The notes: generated from the letters alone by a model not told the origin. 64,000 bases of DNA from Bettongia penicillata ogilbyi (GCA_023548195.1 JAJHZJ010000311.1:4735919-4799918), one strand, 5' to 3'. Shown: positions 21,691 through 33,409, counted from the stretch's first letter. Numbers and translations are program-made.

Positions 21691-21711
21691 AGCTCTGTGT
21701 TTCCAGAATTC
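21631..21711 (-). CDS. PHLDB1: PHLDB1 exon with the start codon (coding 21,631-21,690)
   Basis: The acceptor AG at 21,713-21,712 follows a pyrimidine-containing tract and is followed by 21 bases before ATG at 21,690-21,688. The ATG has G at -3 and G at +4, a good start context. Twenty codons (beginning MDAFNRN) follow, then a GTGAGT donor at 21,630. The human protein also has 20 residues before this junction, which supports both the start and the splice site. The 21 bases before the ATG are open in frame (seven sense codons), which matters for the possible N-terminal extension noted at 25,039. Confidence 0.9.
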
Positions 21712-22153
21712 CTAGGGGCGTAGGAAAGGAGAAGTTAGGCGGAAGGTGCCAGGGAGGTGAAGGAAAGAATAGAGTATGAACAAGATTTGAGCCCATCATC
21801 CAGCAAGGGTCTTAGGACACGAAGACACTTCAGAAACTGTTCTTTGTTTCTTTACCCTGTAGAAAAGCAGATGCAGTCAAAGAGAAGCCCAAAGAGGAAA
21901 AGAACACAGTACTACTGTCCATTCTTCAGTTACAGATCATAGCTACCCCTAAGCTAAGTCTTCTGCATCATCAGCCTGGGTACCCCACAGGCATAGGAAC
22001 ATCACATCAGGATGCCCTGCTTTCTCCTCAGTGCCCTGTCCTTGATCTGTGCACCCCCTTCTTGATCCCAAGACCAAGAATGAACAGTACCAAGGGCCCA
22101 CCATACCATGGTTACTTGTCTTGGCACCTGGAGTAACCAGATCTTCAAATAAT

Positions 22154-22407
22154 TAGCAGCTAGGTGGTACAGTGCATAGAGTACCAGGACTGGACTCTAG
22201 AAGACTCATTTTCCCTAAGTTCAAATGTGACCTCAGAAACTTACTAGCTGAGTGACTCTGGATAAGTCACTTACCCCTTTTTGCCTCAGTTTCCTCATCT
22301 GTAAAATGAGCTGAAGAAGGAAATGGCAAACCACTCCATACCTTGGCCAAGAAAACCCCAAATGGGGTCAAAAAGAATCAGACATGACTGAAACAAATAA
22401 TCAACAA
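22154..22407 (+). mobile_element. MAR1-type CORE-SINE
   Basis: AGCAGCTAGGTGGTACAGTG, GAAACTTACTAGCTGAGTGA, AATGGCAAACCACTCCATAC and TCAGACATGACTGAAACAAA define a full-length copy in the PHLDB1 5' intron. Confidence 0.93.
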
Positions 22408-22419
22408 TGGGTGTATAGA

Positions 22420-23900
22420 AAGTACGATCTGCTAGGGCAACTGTACCTTTCTGAGAGCAGGACCTTACAGAGGCTCCTTCCAAACAGGTGAGTGGCACAG
22501 CTAAGGTTGTTGTAGGAAAGGAGCTCTCAGCTCCCTCTCTTAGCCCCTCCCTCTTTCCCTTTGTCTCCTCTCCCAGGGGTCTCAGGAGGATCTATTTTCT
22601 TAAAGGGGACACAACAGGAACAATTAGATTTTCCCAGCATACTCATAAGCATACTCCTGTCCCAGGTCCCACGATCCTCTCCAAAAAAAAAAAATCACCT
22701 CATTCTTACTCCCAGTTCTTTCAACCCTTCCTTCACCCCAGTAACATAACTCAGTGGGGGAGATACTGGTTTTATCATGACCAAATACGTAAGCTAACTG
22801 GGTGACATGGGGGCCACATAGATGTACTGGGAGGATGAAGGCTGAGCATTTCTAGGGTATAGCCATTCCCTGTAGTATATCCTCTCCAGGATAAAAGTTA
22901 TATGCTTTTCCTCTTCCACACACAGTGTACAAACACATGTATGTGCTGACAGCACACACATACTTCTATGCTTACTTGCATGTTCCTTACACAATCTGAC
23001 AAAGACAAAAAAAAGTTCTTTGATGTTATTGAGAAAAGTTAGAGGTGGAAGAGAGAGGAAGGGGAAGTTGGGGAACCCAGATCAGCTGCCTTTCTCCTCT
23101 AGCCAACAATCAGCCAATTTGGAGAGGAAGCAGCGTCGGGAGCCAGGAGGAGCTCAGCCTCGGTCTCTGGCATGGGGGCTGAAGGGGCTAAGCCAGGGGC
23201 GTTACTAATTTTACCCTCCTGACTCCCACCCTTCCGGACTCCGACTGCAACGTCACCATTTCCACCCAAGCTGGAGGGAAAGAGTCTGGAACTGGCCCTA
23301 GGACCCACCCCTGGACTAAATAGCAAGAGAGATCATGTATAAGAGGTTGAAGCAGAATGGGCACAAGCCTAGGATGCCAGGCTATTGACCAGTTTCCGGG
23401 GACTTAGGGCACTGTTGAATCCTCTCTCTGGCTATTACTATCAATCTGAAACATACCTTTTGCCTCAGTTCATGGGTGATTTTAAATCCTCTAATATTCT
23501 CTGCGACAGTCCATGTTGTGTGAATAGGTGAAGGGAGGGGGGACCCCTAAAAGGCTGAAGAAAGTGATGGACTGTGAAGGTAGGATAGAAAGGAGAGAAA
23601 TTAAAGGTAAAGGGGTCAATGGAAGAAATTTCATCACAGAGATGCTAATGATGGTGGAGAAAGATAAAGAGAGAGGAAAGACCGGGAAAAAGAGAAGTAT
23701 GTTGGAAAGAGAAAGAAGAAGTGACTGGGTACAGAGACAGCCAGAAGAAGATAAGGTTGAGAGAAGAGGGGAATTTGGGAGGTGAAATGCCTTGGGACTC
23801 AGAGACAAATGAGATCCTGAGATACGGAATTCCCTATAAGTAGGAAGAGAAACTCGATCAACTGGACCTCTCACGGTAATAGCTTTTCTCTTCGCTCCAA
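22420..23900 (-). other. PHLDB1 5' intron, no gene seen
   Basis: No repeat or exon recognised. A G/A-rich run (23,525-23,790) generates a chance ORF rich in Lys, Arg and Glu. Confidence 0.6.
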
Positions 23901-24174
23901 AGTAGCATCACTAGATTGGGGTTATTCTCTCCAGGACAACCCCCTCCCTCCATTTACCCTTTCTGGGGAGTTTAGCCAGAGGAACCCGAGGGTGCCCCCT
24001 TCCGGTTGACTCCCCCTTAGGCGAACGCTACAGCTTCTGACCCTTCCTTCCCATCGACTCCAGCTGCAACCCTGAGGGTTGTAATTACCCGCCCCACCCC
24101 TCCTTCTAAGGCCTTTCTGGGAAGTACAGCTAAGTCCCGCAGCCAAAAAAAGGTCCTTGCGGTGTAACCCGGAC

Positions 24175-24225
24175 CGAAGGAGGAGGGGGGTTGGGGGGAG
24201 GGGGACGAGGGCGGGGGGACCTTTG
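24175..24225 (+). other. G-quadruplex-prone G-rich run
   Basis: Repeated runs of three to six G separated by short loops (GGAGGGGGGTTGGGGGGAGG, then GGGGG and GGGCGGGGGG) inside the PHLDB1 CpG-rich region. Confidence 0.6.
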
Positions 24226-25038
24226 CCTGTAGCAGCTTCTCACTCCTAGATCGGGCGTGGCTCCCTGGGGGAACCCTGTGCACCTCACCCAGACCCACAA
24301 ATTCCCGACACAAGCAACTGGTACTCTCGGCTTAGGCTAGCTGCGATTTTGTCAGATATTAACTTAGAGAATACGAGGCATCCTGTTATCTGGGTGAACC
24401 CTGTAGATTAAGGGCACAGGCAGACATCACCTCTGCAGATGCTGAACCGGTTCCTATGGCGGACCACTCAATCATTTTGAAGCCCAGCTGCCCCGGAGAG
24501 GGTACCGAAACACAGGCACGAAGCTGTACGTGGGTACCAGTTGGCAACTCCAGAGGCGGGTATTTGAGGGTTCTGATTGAGGTCCCCAGGTCATCCGGTC
24601 ACTCCCCATTCTCCTCCAGTCCAGGTCCCGGAAGAAGGGGTTCTCCGGGAAGGCGAGAAAACCCAACCTTAACTCTTTGGGGTCCCCAGGGTTCTTGTTC
24701 GGCATTCTCTCCTTCCCAAGAAAAAGTGAAAGGTTTGTGTAGACCACCAAGGAGGAGGGATGGAAGAACAGGATGGAATAGTCAGATTTAGGAAAATCAA
24801 AGCTTAAATTAAAAAAAAAGAATAGATTTTCGAGGTCAGTGATGTAAATCAAAGATATCTTAAAAAAGGAAGAAAGCCCACAGCCAGAGGCCAAAATCAG
24901 AGAGAGACCCAGGTGATTCTTCAATATTTCTTGGGACCACTATGGCCAGATTTCGATGTTTGCTCCCTGAGTGACTCTAGCGCCTGCTCTGCTCTCTAAA
25001 CTCCCCAGCCGCCCATAGTGACTTCCCCCGCCCTTTAC

Positions 25039-25200
25039 CTGTCCCTGAGGCATGTAACCCCTTTCTGGCCCCGATCGCTGCATGGCAAGTCAAGCTGCTG
25101 GGCCAAACTGTACTCCAGTCAGCTCCGGCCTGGCCAACGCCTCCCCTCTGTCCCTACCGCGCACATCCGCTCCCCGGGACAAGGGCCGGCCCAGGAGGCG
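25039..25200 (-). other. PHLDB1: Candidate PHLDB1 first exon with upstream in-frame ATG
   Basis: A strong donor GGACAG|GTAAAG ends an exon at 25,039 at the edge of the densest CpG island. An ATG at 25,083-25,081 (G at -3) opens 15 codons to the donor. Spliced to the acceptor at 21,712, the frame continues through seven sense codons into the known start Met. This would add 22 residues to the N-terminus. The 5' limit is arbitrary. Alternatively the exon is a non-coding leader and the internal Met is used. Confidence 0.45.
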
Positions 25201-26489
25201 AAGGAAGGAGTCTGGAGGGGAAGGAAACTGAGGCCGGGGAGGGAGGAAGTGGGGCGGAAAGCGAGCATCCGCCAGGACACCGGGCTGGAATTAAGAGGAG
25301 AACCTGGATGGAGAAGCTGAGGCCCGTAGGGACGATATGGGAGATGGAAGGACAAGAGGGCAGCAGGAACCGCCTGAAGGAGATTGGGGGTATTGAGAGA
25401 GCGAGTGAGGAGCTGCGAAGAGGAAAAAACCAAGGTACACAGGAGACAGGGAAGGAATGCTGAGGCTTAAGGAGGTCTGAGGCTCAAGAGAAGGGAATCT
25501 TGAACTCCGGCCAGGTTATTGCTTTCTTAGGTTGCCTGGTTGATTCGAGAGGAGACTAGCCGTGAGGCCAAACCACTGAGGCGTCGGCTCCCTAGGCCTC
25601 CAGGTGCCCGGGCACCTGGTCCGGCTTCCCCAGCTCTTCCTCCTTCCGTCCGTCCCTCCCGTCCCTCCTTCCTTTTCTCCCTCTCTCCTTCTGGCCAGGG
25701 GTCTGTGAAGTGCGTCCCCCTCCCCTTCCTAGTTCTGGCCCGGGACAAGGAGGCTGTGTTGGGACCTTGGCCACAGCCCGCCCCGCCCGGCCCGGCTCCT
25801 GGACAAGAGTCCTTTCTTCGGCTGAGCTGGGAGAAGGGGCCGCTTGTTAGGCTGGGAAGCCGCCTGGCCTGCCCGGGAAGTCAGGGGGAGGGGGCCGGGG
25901 CTACACGCCCCTAGGCCCGCCCGCCAGAGCCAGACTCCTTCCCTGGTAAAGGCAAGCAAACTGCCTCCGGCTGAGGCTGAAGCGAGGTTGGGAGAAGCGA
26001 TCTGTTTGTTTCCGCTGCCCCTGGGGTTTTAGATGTCTGTTTCTGCTTGCAAGTTGTGTACAAGTGCTCGCGGCTGCCCCCCGCCCGCCCCCGCCGAGGA
26101 TGAGTCAGTGCTAGCGAACAGCCTGGACCGCTGAGCTAACCTGGCCAGAATGTGTCGGCCCGCCTGTCTCCCGGTCGCCCACCCCGGTGCCCTCAGTCCC
26201 CGGTCCCCCCACCCCTCTGTCCCTGGTATAACTCTCCAGTATTATCCCAAGACCTCAAGGCAGGGTGGAGCCAGGGTGGGGATGAAGCACGTCGACCCAA
26301 GAAGACCCTCGGTCCAACTTTAACCAGTTACATTTCGTTCCTGGGGGTCCCATCTGGGTCAGGATGGCCCCTATAGAGGGCGATAACAATTGCTGACTTT
26401 CTCCCCGCCTCCCTCTCCATCCTCCAAAGAAACCCTGGCTCACTTGGCTTGGTCCGGTGCTTCCCCAGCCCCAGGGAAGGATCAGGATG

Positions 26490-26500
26490 GGATTCGAACC
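26490..26500 (-). promoter_or_regulatory. Perfect TFIIIC B-box (tRNA T-arm-like)
   Basis: The minus strand reads GTGGGTTCGAATCCCATCC, an intact tRNA T stem-loop containing the B-box GGTTCGAATCC. No tRNA can be folded: no matching 5' acceptor strand or D-arm is found in the 110 bases before it. Either a decayed tRNA-Ser/Leu-like copy or a lone TFIIIC-binding site. Confidence 0.4.
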
Positions 26501-27729
26501 CACGACTCAGAGGGCTTCGTTGGCTAGAGAAATTGAACCCCTAGGTCCCTACAGTTCTGCCTCCCAAGTAATCTCAGGACTGGGGCCATCTGCGGGGGAA
26601 TGTTTCCCAAATGACATAAAAAACCAAGTGTCCCGGGCCTCCCATTGGAGCACAGCCTGTAGTCAACAGCCTCCTCCCCAGCTCCCCAACTCTTCCCTCT
26701 CCCCTTCCTGGACTCTTGTCTTGGATAACTTGCCTTAACTGCAGGAGTCGGTCCATAGGGGAAGCCCTGGAGGAGTTTCCCTACTAAGTCCTCTCCCGAT
26801 CCCCTGGGATTCCTGTCCCCGCTAGAGCCCAGTCATTGGCCGCGTAGGAGGGTGATGAGCTAGGAAAGAGAAGTAGCTTCACGCGGATGCCGCCTCCTCT
26901 CCTGCCTCCCCATACCTCAACTTCCTTTCCTGGCTAGTCCCGGGGACCAAGCCTTAGGGTTGAGGCATCCCGTTCTGGCTTCTGTCCCTTTCCTCTACGC
27001 CCACCTAGAAGCCAAAGTCTCTCCACCAGGCGAGTACCTCGAGTAAAGTTGGAGGGTGAGAAGGTGGAGCCTTTTAGAGGTCCGGATACCCTCCAGGTGG
27101 GCTAGGGCGGGGGGGGGGGAGCCGGGGGATCCCTCCAGCAGTGGTGCAGACAGTGGCTTTTCTCACCGCCAGGGTGGGAGGACTGGGCGCCTCCCTACAT
27201 ACAGACTAGGCAGGCTCGGTTCAGGGTCAAGGGTGGGGGTGGGGATGCAGAAAAGAGAGGCTTGAGCTCTTTTACCGAAACACCTCCTCTAGCTCTAGGA
27301 CATTTTTCCCGAGCTACCTCCGGTGCTCAAGTCCCGACATATCACCACCCCTTCCAACTCCCCAGTCTCGGATGGGGTAAGACACGATGGGGGGACCCTA
27401 CCTGTGGGAGGGAGGGAGGCAGTGCCTTCTCCTGCCTTGGTCGCTTCGCGCTCCAGCGCCAGGACGCGCTTGTTTCTCCCCTTGAGCCCTGAGAGGAGGA
27501 GAGAACTCCGGGACCGCCCTCCAGGCGAGGACCCGCCCCCCATCTCAGTCTCGTCCCCCCCATCCCAGCCCAGAAAAGACGCCCTTGTTGTAGGGTTGGA
27601 GTCTGAGGCACCCCTCTCTTCCTGCAGCTGCGCCTCCCTTCTGCTGTACAGCGTCGGCTTTGTTCTTCTCTGCAGCTGGGCTCCCCCCTCGTGGTCGGCC
27701 TCCCCCCATTTTCCCAGATCACCCCTTCA

Positions 27730-28950
27730 GGTTTGAAAACAATGATAGATGGAGGGGTACATTTGAGAGCTCCAACCTGTCCCTTTGTTATTCCCAAACT
27801 TGTGTATCTTCTATCCCTTCATAAATCACCATTTATTTCCCCCGAAGACTTTTGCTCGTCCCTATTATTCTCCTCAAGCCTACTTCCAGTTCATAAGTAA
27901 CCCCAGGATTCAGGTGCCCTTATTCCATATTCTCACTCATCCAGTTTTGAGCAGCCAAACCTGAGGCCAAACCCGAGGGGTTAAAGATGTCTCTCTTGCT
28001 GCCGCCCCATACCAAATCTGCTAGGTTAGAACTGTGGGAAATACCACCCAAGGTAGGATCCGGAAGGCTTTGTGAGGAAAGGAAGTGGAGCTGGAAACCC
28101 AAGAACAGTATAGAAACCGAACCTGGCTGGGGCTGTTACCCTGGGAAACCGAATGCTAACCCAGGACAGTAGATCTTTAATTTAGAGCTTAGCCTTTGCA
28201 AGGTGATTGACAGGCGAGGCTCCAGAAAGCTATGCATAGGACAGACCCCTAGATTGTGGGACTTTATACATTCTGTCCTCCTCCTCCTCCCAGAGATCTT
28301 CTTCCTCTCCTGGAAACTTTTGGACAGAGAATGGAAAGGTATAACATGCACCAAATGTTTTGTTCCAAAACTGAGAACCCCAAAATGAAGGTAATTTGAC
28401 TCAGAGCAAAAGGCAGACGGAGCTTTGACTTGAGAACAGAGGGAAACCAAAATCTCCAGACTCAGTTGCTGGTCCAACAGTTCACCACCACCAGCACTCC
28501 TCTCAATCCCATCCCTTCCCACACCAAGAACAGGAGGAAGCTGGTTTGTTGGTCACTTATTAACAGGACCAATGTCCAGCAGGGAGGCCCCCCCTAGGGC
28601 TGCAGCTGACTAGAACTGAGTAGTGTGGAAGTCATGTGGAGGAGGGAGCGTAGGGATGACTTTTCACACCCTACATGACCCCTACTTCTTGCCATTGGCA
28701 AACTAGTTGTGCCTTTTGGGCAGAGATTGTGTCCCACTGCAGACAGTTCCTTTGTAACCTGTGCCATGTAAACTGAAAGTTCTCTAGGCTGTGGAGGATG
28801 GCCATCTCTTCTCTAGCAGGCTTAAGGAAACCATTTAATCTCACTTCAGCGAAGAAATGCTAAGGGATTTTCATCCTAACCAGGCTGAGAGAGCCTGTCT
28901 TTGTGACACCAATAAAATCATTACCTTCAGGAAAAGGACCTGAGTTGGAA
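27730..28950. other. Intergenic DNA upstream of PHLDB1
   Basis: No gene, RNA or repeat recognised. CpG content falls off after 27,720. Confidence 0.6.
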
Positions 28951-28954
28951 AAGT

Positions 28955-29205
28955 TAAGTAATTGGAGAATAAGCACTGGACCTGGAGTCAGGAAGATCTG
29001 AATTCAAATCTCTCCTTAGACATTTACTGGTTGACTCTAGGCAAGTCACAACCTCTGCCTGTTTCAGTTTCTTCATCTGTAAAATGGGGATAACATTAGC
29101 ACTACCTTCCAGGATTATTGGGAAGATAAAATTAGATATTTATAAAGTACTTTGCAAACATTATACAATTGCTGTCTATTATTCTATTATTATATACAGA
29201 GGCAA
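28955..29205 (+). repeat. MIR/THER SINE
   Basis: GCACTGGACCTGGAGTCAGG, CTGTAAAATGGGGATAACAT, AAGTACTTTGCAAACATTAT in order. Confidence 0.9.
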
Positions 29206-30424
29206 GGAGAATCAGAAGATAGATTAGGGTCCTTAGACGTTCTTGTGTATACAGAATGGCCTGATTCCTCTCTGCTCCACCCTTTCTCTTAAGGCAGAGG
29301 CGGCTCAAGGAGGAGTCTCCTCCAGCTGCTTCAGGGACAAACAAATTGGCTGCAGAAGTGGCTGAGGCCAAGCAGCAGGCTCCCCTCTCCCTATCCTCCC
29401 GCCCACTCTCAGTCGGGACTGACCCCATGACAAAGGCTCTGTGCAATGTGCCCTCTCATCTCCCACTGGGGCCAAGTTCCAGGTTCCCACAGTTGCGGGG
29501 TTGAGAGGACTTGACACCCTTCCTTCCTCTTGCTATCCCCCACCCCAACCTCCACATCTGGAGCCCATCAAAGCCTGTACTCTCACAGAGTTACGCAAGA
29601 GGCTGCAAAACGGGGCGGGGTGGTATGGGGGGGAAAATTTTTTTTTCCAGGCACTTCAGACTTTCCAAAGCGGAAGCAGGAGGAGAGGGCAAGGGCCTTG
29701 GGAAAGAGGGAGGAGGCCCTCTCCACTTGGCTTTGAGTGTTGGGAGTGGGTTTCATACCAATTTTGCTTCTGCCTTGTCTTTTACCCACCTCCCTTAAAT
29801 CTGTTATTCTAGCCTCAGAGAAGAATGGCTGTCATAGTCCAGGGCAGAACCTTTATACATATATACAAAGATTCTATCAGAAGCCTCTAATTCCCTGGTC
29901 GCTTCACCACTAGCATAGGCTGTAGGTAGTAGGTGTGTCAGCAACGGCTTCTGTACCAAATAACTTCTCCCTCCAATGCGGAAGGAGTTCAAACCCTGCT
30001 GAGCAACTCTGAGAAAGCAGACTCCAGTTATTCTAGGTTCTCTCAAAGCCCATAAAAACAGCAGCAAAAATCTAGCACTCCACCTGGGCCAAAATACTTC
30101 TGAGTAGGGCTGGGATCTAAGGAAAGGTAGAGAGTAGGTCATACCTGCTACATTTGTGTAGAGGCTTCATATAAGCTGAATAAGGACAGGCCAAGGAGAA
30201 TGAGGAGAAATAGAACTGTTTAATTTGCTCTGCTTTTTCATCTAGTACTTGTTCATAAATTAGGCAGGGAGATGGACAAGAATACCAAAGCTTTGCTAGT
30301 CAACTTTTTTCTGTTAAGGACTCACATTCTCCTAAGAGCATGGCAGTGGATACCACATCTTCAAACAGGCTAGATGACCACTTGTTAGGGATGCAGACAT
30401 GCATCTGATAAAAAGCAGGATTTA

Positions 30425-30655
30425 AAAGATGGGAGTTAGATGGTGCAGTGGACAGAGCACTGGAAAGGAAGATGAACTTAAATTTGTCCTCAGACGACTA
30501 GCCCTGGGCAAATTACTTAACTTCCATCCGCCTCAGTTTCCTCACCTACAAAATAGGGATAGTAATAGATCTACCTCCCAGAGTTGTGGTGAGGATAAAA
30601 TATTTGTAAAGTGTTTTGCAAACCTTAAAGTGATATACCCATACTATTAATAAGA
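30425..30655 (+). repeat. MIR/THER SINE
   Basis: TTAGATGGTGCAGTGGACAG, CTCAGTTTCCTCACCTACAA, GTAAAGTGTTTTGCAAACCT in order. Confidence 0.9.
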
Positions 30656-31186
30656 TTCTGTGACTATAATTTTTAATCTGGGAATCCAATAATTGTTGAA
30701 TAGAGTAGGCAGCAAAATGGACCATTTTACCAAAGCAGGCTGAACAGCCCCATGATTACAGGTTGAGTAGTTTTCAGAAGCCCTAAAAAAATGTAAAAAA
30801 TCTTGTTACCCCACTGAGGGCGACTACATTCAGTTACAGGTTGGAGTAGCTGACCTCTGACCTCCCTTCTAACTCTTGAGATTGTAATCAGTGGAGAAAG
30901 CTGTGGTTCTGAGGTGGTTCACCTCAGAATGCCTAAGCAGCCTCCAGGGGCTGGATTACACTAGAGGTTATCAGTTATCAATCAATCAACAATTTATTAG
31001 GTACCTGCTCTGTACCAAACACTGCTGCTAGGTACTTCGGAAACAAAGGCCTTATGTAGCACTTGAACTGACCTTTGAAGAAAACCAGAGATCTAAGAAG
31101 CAAAAAGAAGGAAGTATGCATGAAGGCATGGGGAAAGGAGACAGACTGTTCTGTATGAGGAATAGCAAGGAAGCCCATTTGGCAAG

Positions 31187-31368
31187 CAGGGATGGGGAAC
31201 CTTCGACCTAGAAGCCACATGTGGCCCTTGCCTGAATCCAAACTTCACAGAACAAATCCCCTTATTAAAAGGATTTGTTTTATAAAACTTGGACTCAAGT
31301 CAGAAGGCCAAGACCAAGGACTTAGGAAGGCTACACATGGCATTGAGGCTGCAGGTTCCCCACCCCTG
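31187..31368. mobile_element. Palindromic hAT-type MITE
   Basis: Terminal inverted repeats CAGGGATGGGGAACC and GGTTCCCCACCCCTG bound a 182-bp element. Its two arms are imperfect inverted copies (CCACATGTGGCCC against GGCTACACATGGC) around a central palindrome, AAATCCCCTTATTAAAAGGA. It is the non-autonomous, non-coding type. No clear 8-bp target duplication remains. Confidence 0.85.
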
Positions 31369-31439
31369 GTAGAACATGGAATGCAAGAAAGGGAGTAATG
31401 CCCAATAGGAGAGGGGCCAGACTTGTAGCATTTTTGCAT

Positions 31440-31598
31440 TCTCTATAACATGGTCTTAAAGAGTTGCCTTCAGCACTGAGAGGGTCATCTCTTGCCTAGG
31501 GTTACGTGGCCAGTGTCAGGAGTGGGCCTGGAACCCAAGTCTTCCTGAATTCTCTGTCCACTAAGCTATGCATTCTCAGTGATGCATAAACACCAGAA
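31440..31598 (+). repeat. CR1/MIR-like fragment inside L2
   Basis: CTTGCCTAGGGTTACGTGGC, CTGGAACCCAAGTCTTCCTG and CTGTCCACTAAGCTATGCAT belong to the SINE-like right-end class and separate two L2 pieces. Confidence 0.65.
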
Positions 31599-31809
31599 AA
31601 GTAAGTTGGAATCACGTTATAAAGGGCTTTAAATGTCAAACAGAAGATTCTGAATTGTATCCTAGAAATAATAAGTCGTCACTGGAATAATGTGGTCATA
31701 CGTATGCTTTAGGAGAATCATTGGCAGCTGGATAGAAGACAGACTGGAGCCTTGAAGCAGGGACACCAGTTAAGGAATGGTGCTACTACACAGTCCAGGT
31801 TTGAAGTGA

Positions 31810-32910
31810 TTTATTTATCCAGTGAATATAGAATCTTGAATTGAGAAGTCAGAGGTCATCCAGCCTGGTGGGCTGAAATTCAGATAGAAACCAATCCTTA
31901 AGGGCAGCATATTCTTAGAAAACCACAAACTAACAATATGTTACATAATATTTAATATTGTTAAATGTTTCCCAATTACATTTTAACCCATTACACAAGT
32001 TTGATACTTCTGATTAGCCCAACCTAAATGAACACGATCAAGTAGGGTAACAAACTTTTTTCTTCTTTCCACAGCAGGGAAGGGTGAAGTGGCCTCACCT
32101 CCTGAAAACTCCTTGTGTCCCATAATGATAGGAATGTTCAGTCGATTCAGGAAAGAAATCCAATTCTGCTGCCTACTCTTCATCAATCACTGGCTTTCTG
32201 GGATTCAGAATCAAAGAATCATAAAGTTCCCTTGAAAAAATTTAAATCCAACCTATTACGGAATGTAGGTCAACTTCACCGTGTAAGTGATCACCTCGCA
32301 TGTTTGAAGTGAAGCTGGTACCTATTGCTAGGCTCTGTGGAAGGATCTCTTTTAGGGGTCCCAGTCAAGAAAAGGCAGCCAGGGTTTCCTCTTGGACATG
32401 TTAGGAGGTTCAAGAGGCTCCTAATAGTGAGCCTATTTATCTTTTTTCTTGGGCAGAGAAACATAATCCTTTTAGGAATTTTTCTCCCTTTTTGAGTTAT
32501 TTTTAAAATGCAAAATGGTCAGAAACCTGGCCCAGAGGAGGCATTTGGCAGAACATGGCCACTTCAAGAGGATATTGCCAATAGTAGTTGGCTCTCATTT
32601 TAAAAGGCTCCCCAGAGGCAGGTTTAATCAGAAAACTGGATTTAAGGTCTGATTATACAACGTGCTGGGTGGGCATTATTTCCTGTTTCTATCGAATTCT
32701 CAACTTCCTTGTCTGCACTACCTATACCTAATGATTGCTCTATCAAATAGGATAAAGTACATCAAGCATTTTGCAAGTATTGAACCATTATAGATTGCCT
32801 ATTATTATTTTAGTTAGGCTACAAAGCCTCCTATTTTTCTTGTAGCAGCACAGGGGTCAAGCATTTATTCCATGTGTTGATTAAAATGTTCAGCAAAGAT
32901 GTGGGCACTT
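31810..32910. other. Intergenic DNA, unclassified
   Basis: A/T-rich, with some CR1-like scraps (31,830-31,880). No gene seen. Confidence 0.5.
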
Positions 32911-32914
32911 GATA

Positions 32915-33400
32915 ATGATACCTGACATTTACACAGTGATTGAAAATGGCTTTATGTACATTCTCATATGAACTTCACAAAAATCCTGTGAGGCAAGAAC
33001 TACAGGTACTATTATTCCTACATATTAATAAGGAAACCGAGGTACAGAAAGGTTAAATGGTACCTATGGTCACACAGCAAATACTCAAAGTAAAAGCTGA
33101 ATTTGAGGTAGCTAGGTAGTATACTGGATACAGCACTGAACCTAGAGTCAGGAAGACTCATCTTTGTGAGTTCAAATCCAGCTTCAGACACATACTAGCT
33201 GCATGATCCTGGGCAAGTCACTTAATTCTGTTTGCCTTAGCTTCCTCACCTGTAAAATGAGCTGGAGAAGGAAATGACAAACCACTCTGGCATCTTTGCC
33301 ATGAAAACCCCAAAATGGGGGCATGAAGAATCAGACACAACTAAACAACAAAAGCTGAGCTCAGGAAAGGCCAGCATTCTATCTACAGTATTATACCCTC
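32915..33400 (+). repeat. MIR/THER SINE split by MAR1
   Basis: GACATTTACACAGTGATTGA, ACAAAAATCCTGTGAGGCAA and GGTCACACAGCAAATACTCA run to 33,100. The copy resumes at 33,359 with GCTCAGGAAAGGCCAGCATT and CTATCTACAGTATTATACC. Confidence 0.85.
33101..33349 (+). mobile_element. MAR1-type CORE-SINE with exact target duplication
   Basis: GAGGTAGCTAGGTAGTATAC, ACATACTAGCTGCATGATCC, AATGAGCTGGAGAAGGAAAT and CAGACACAACTAAACAACA span a full copy. The 9-bp duplication AAAAGCTGA is at 33,092-33,100 and 33,350-33,358. It sits inside an older MIR, so MAR1 is the younger. Confidence 0.95.
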
Positions 33401-33409
33401 CTGACTCAA

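Larger units (their letters stand above)
23900..27720 (-). promoter_or_regulatory. PHLDB1: CpG-rich PHLDB1 promoter region
   Basis: CpG is frequent across this region and densest at 25,000-26,180, with GC boxes (for example CCCGCCCCGCCC near 25,780), in contrast to CpG-poor flanks. The position upstream of the PHLDB1 start exon, in the ARCN1-PHLDB1 interval, marks it as the main promoter. Several minus-strand donors are present (25,038, 24,292 and 24,433 areas), suggesting alternative first exons. The transcription start sites are not determined. Confidence 0.75.
30972..31800 (-). mobile_element. L2 LINE fragment, reverse, interrupted
   Basis: ATCAATCAACAATTTATTAG and a GGTACCTGCTCTGTACCAAA end, then CTGTATGAGGAATAGCAAGG, and after interruptions TTATAAAGGGCTTTAAATGT and ATGCTTTAGGAGAATCATTG. 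These match the 3' part of the same L2 family seen reverse at 45.8-49.2 kb. A MITE (31,187-31,368) and a SINE-like piece (about 31,440-31,598) are inserted. Confidence 0.75.

Noticed and set aside
23491..23874. ORFs on both strands in the G/A-rich run
   Set aside because: Composition artefact of a purine tract in the PHLDB1 5' intron.
26457..26585. Functional tRNA gene on the minus strand
   Set aside because: The T arm is intact but no matching acceptor 5' strand, D-arm or anticodon stem could be found.
27385..27405. First-exon donor at CCCACAG|GTAGGG on the minus strand
   Set aside because: The preceding pyrimidine tract makes it equally good as an acceptor, so it cannot be assigned.
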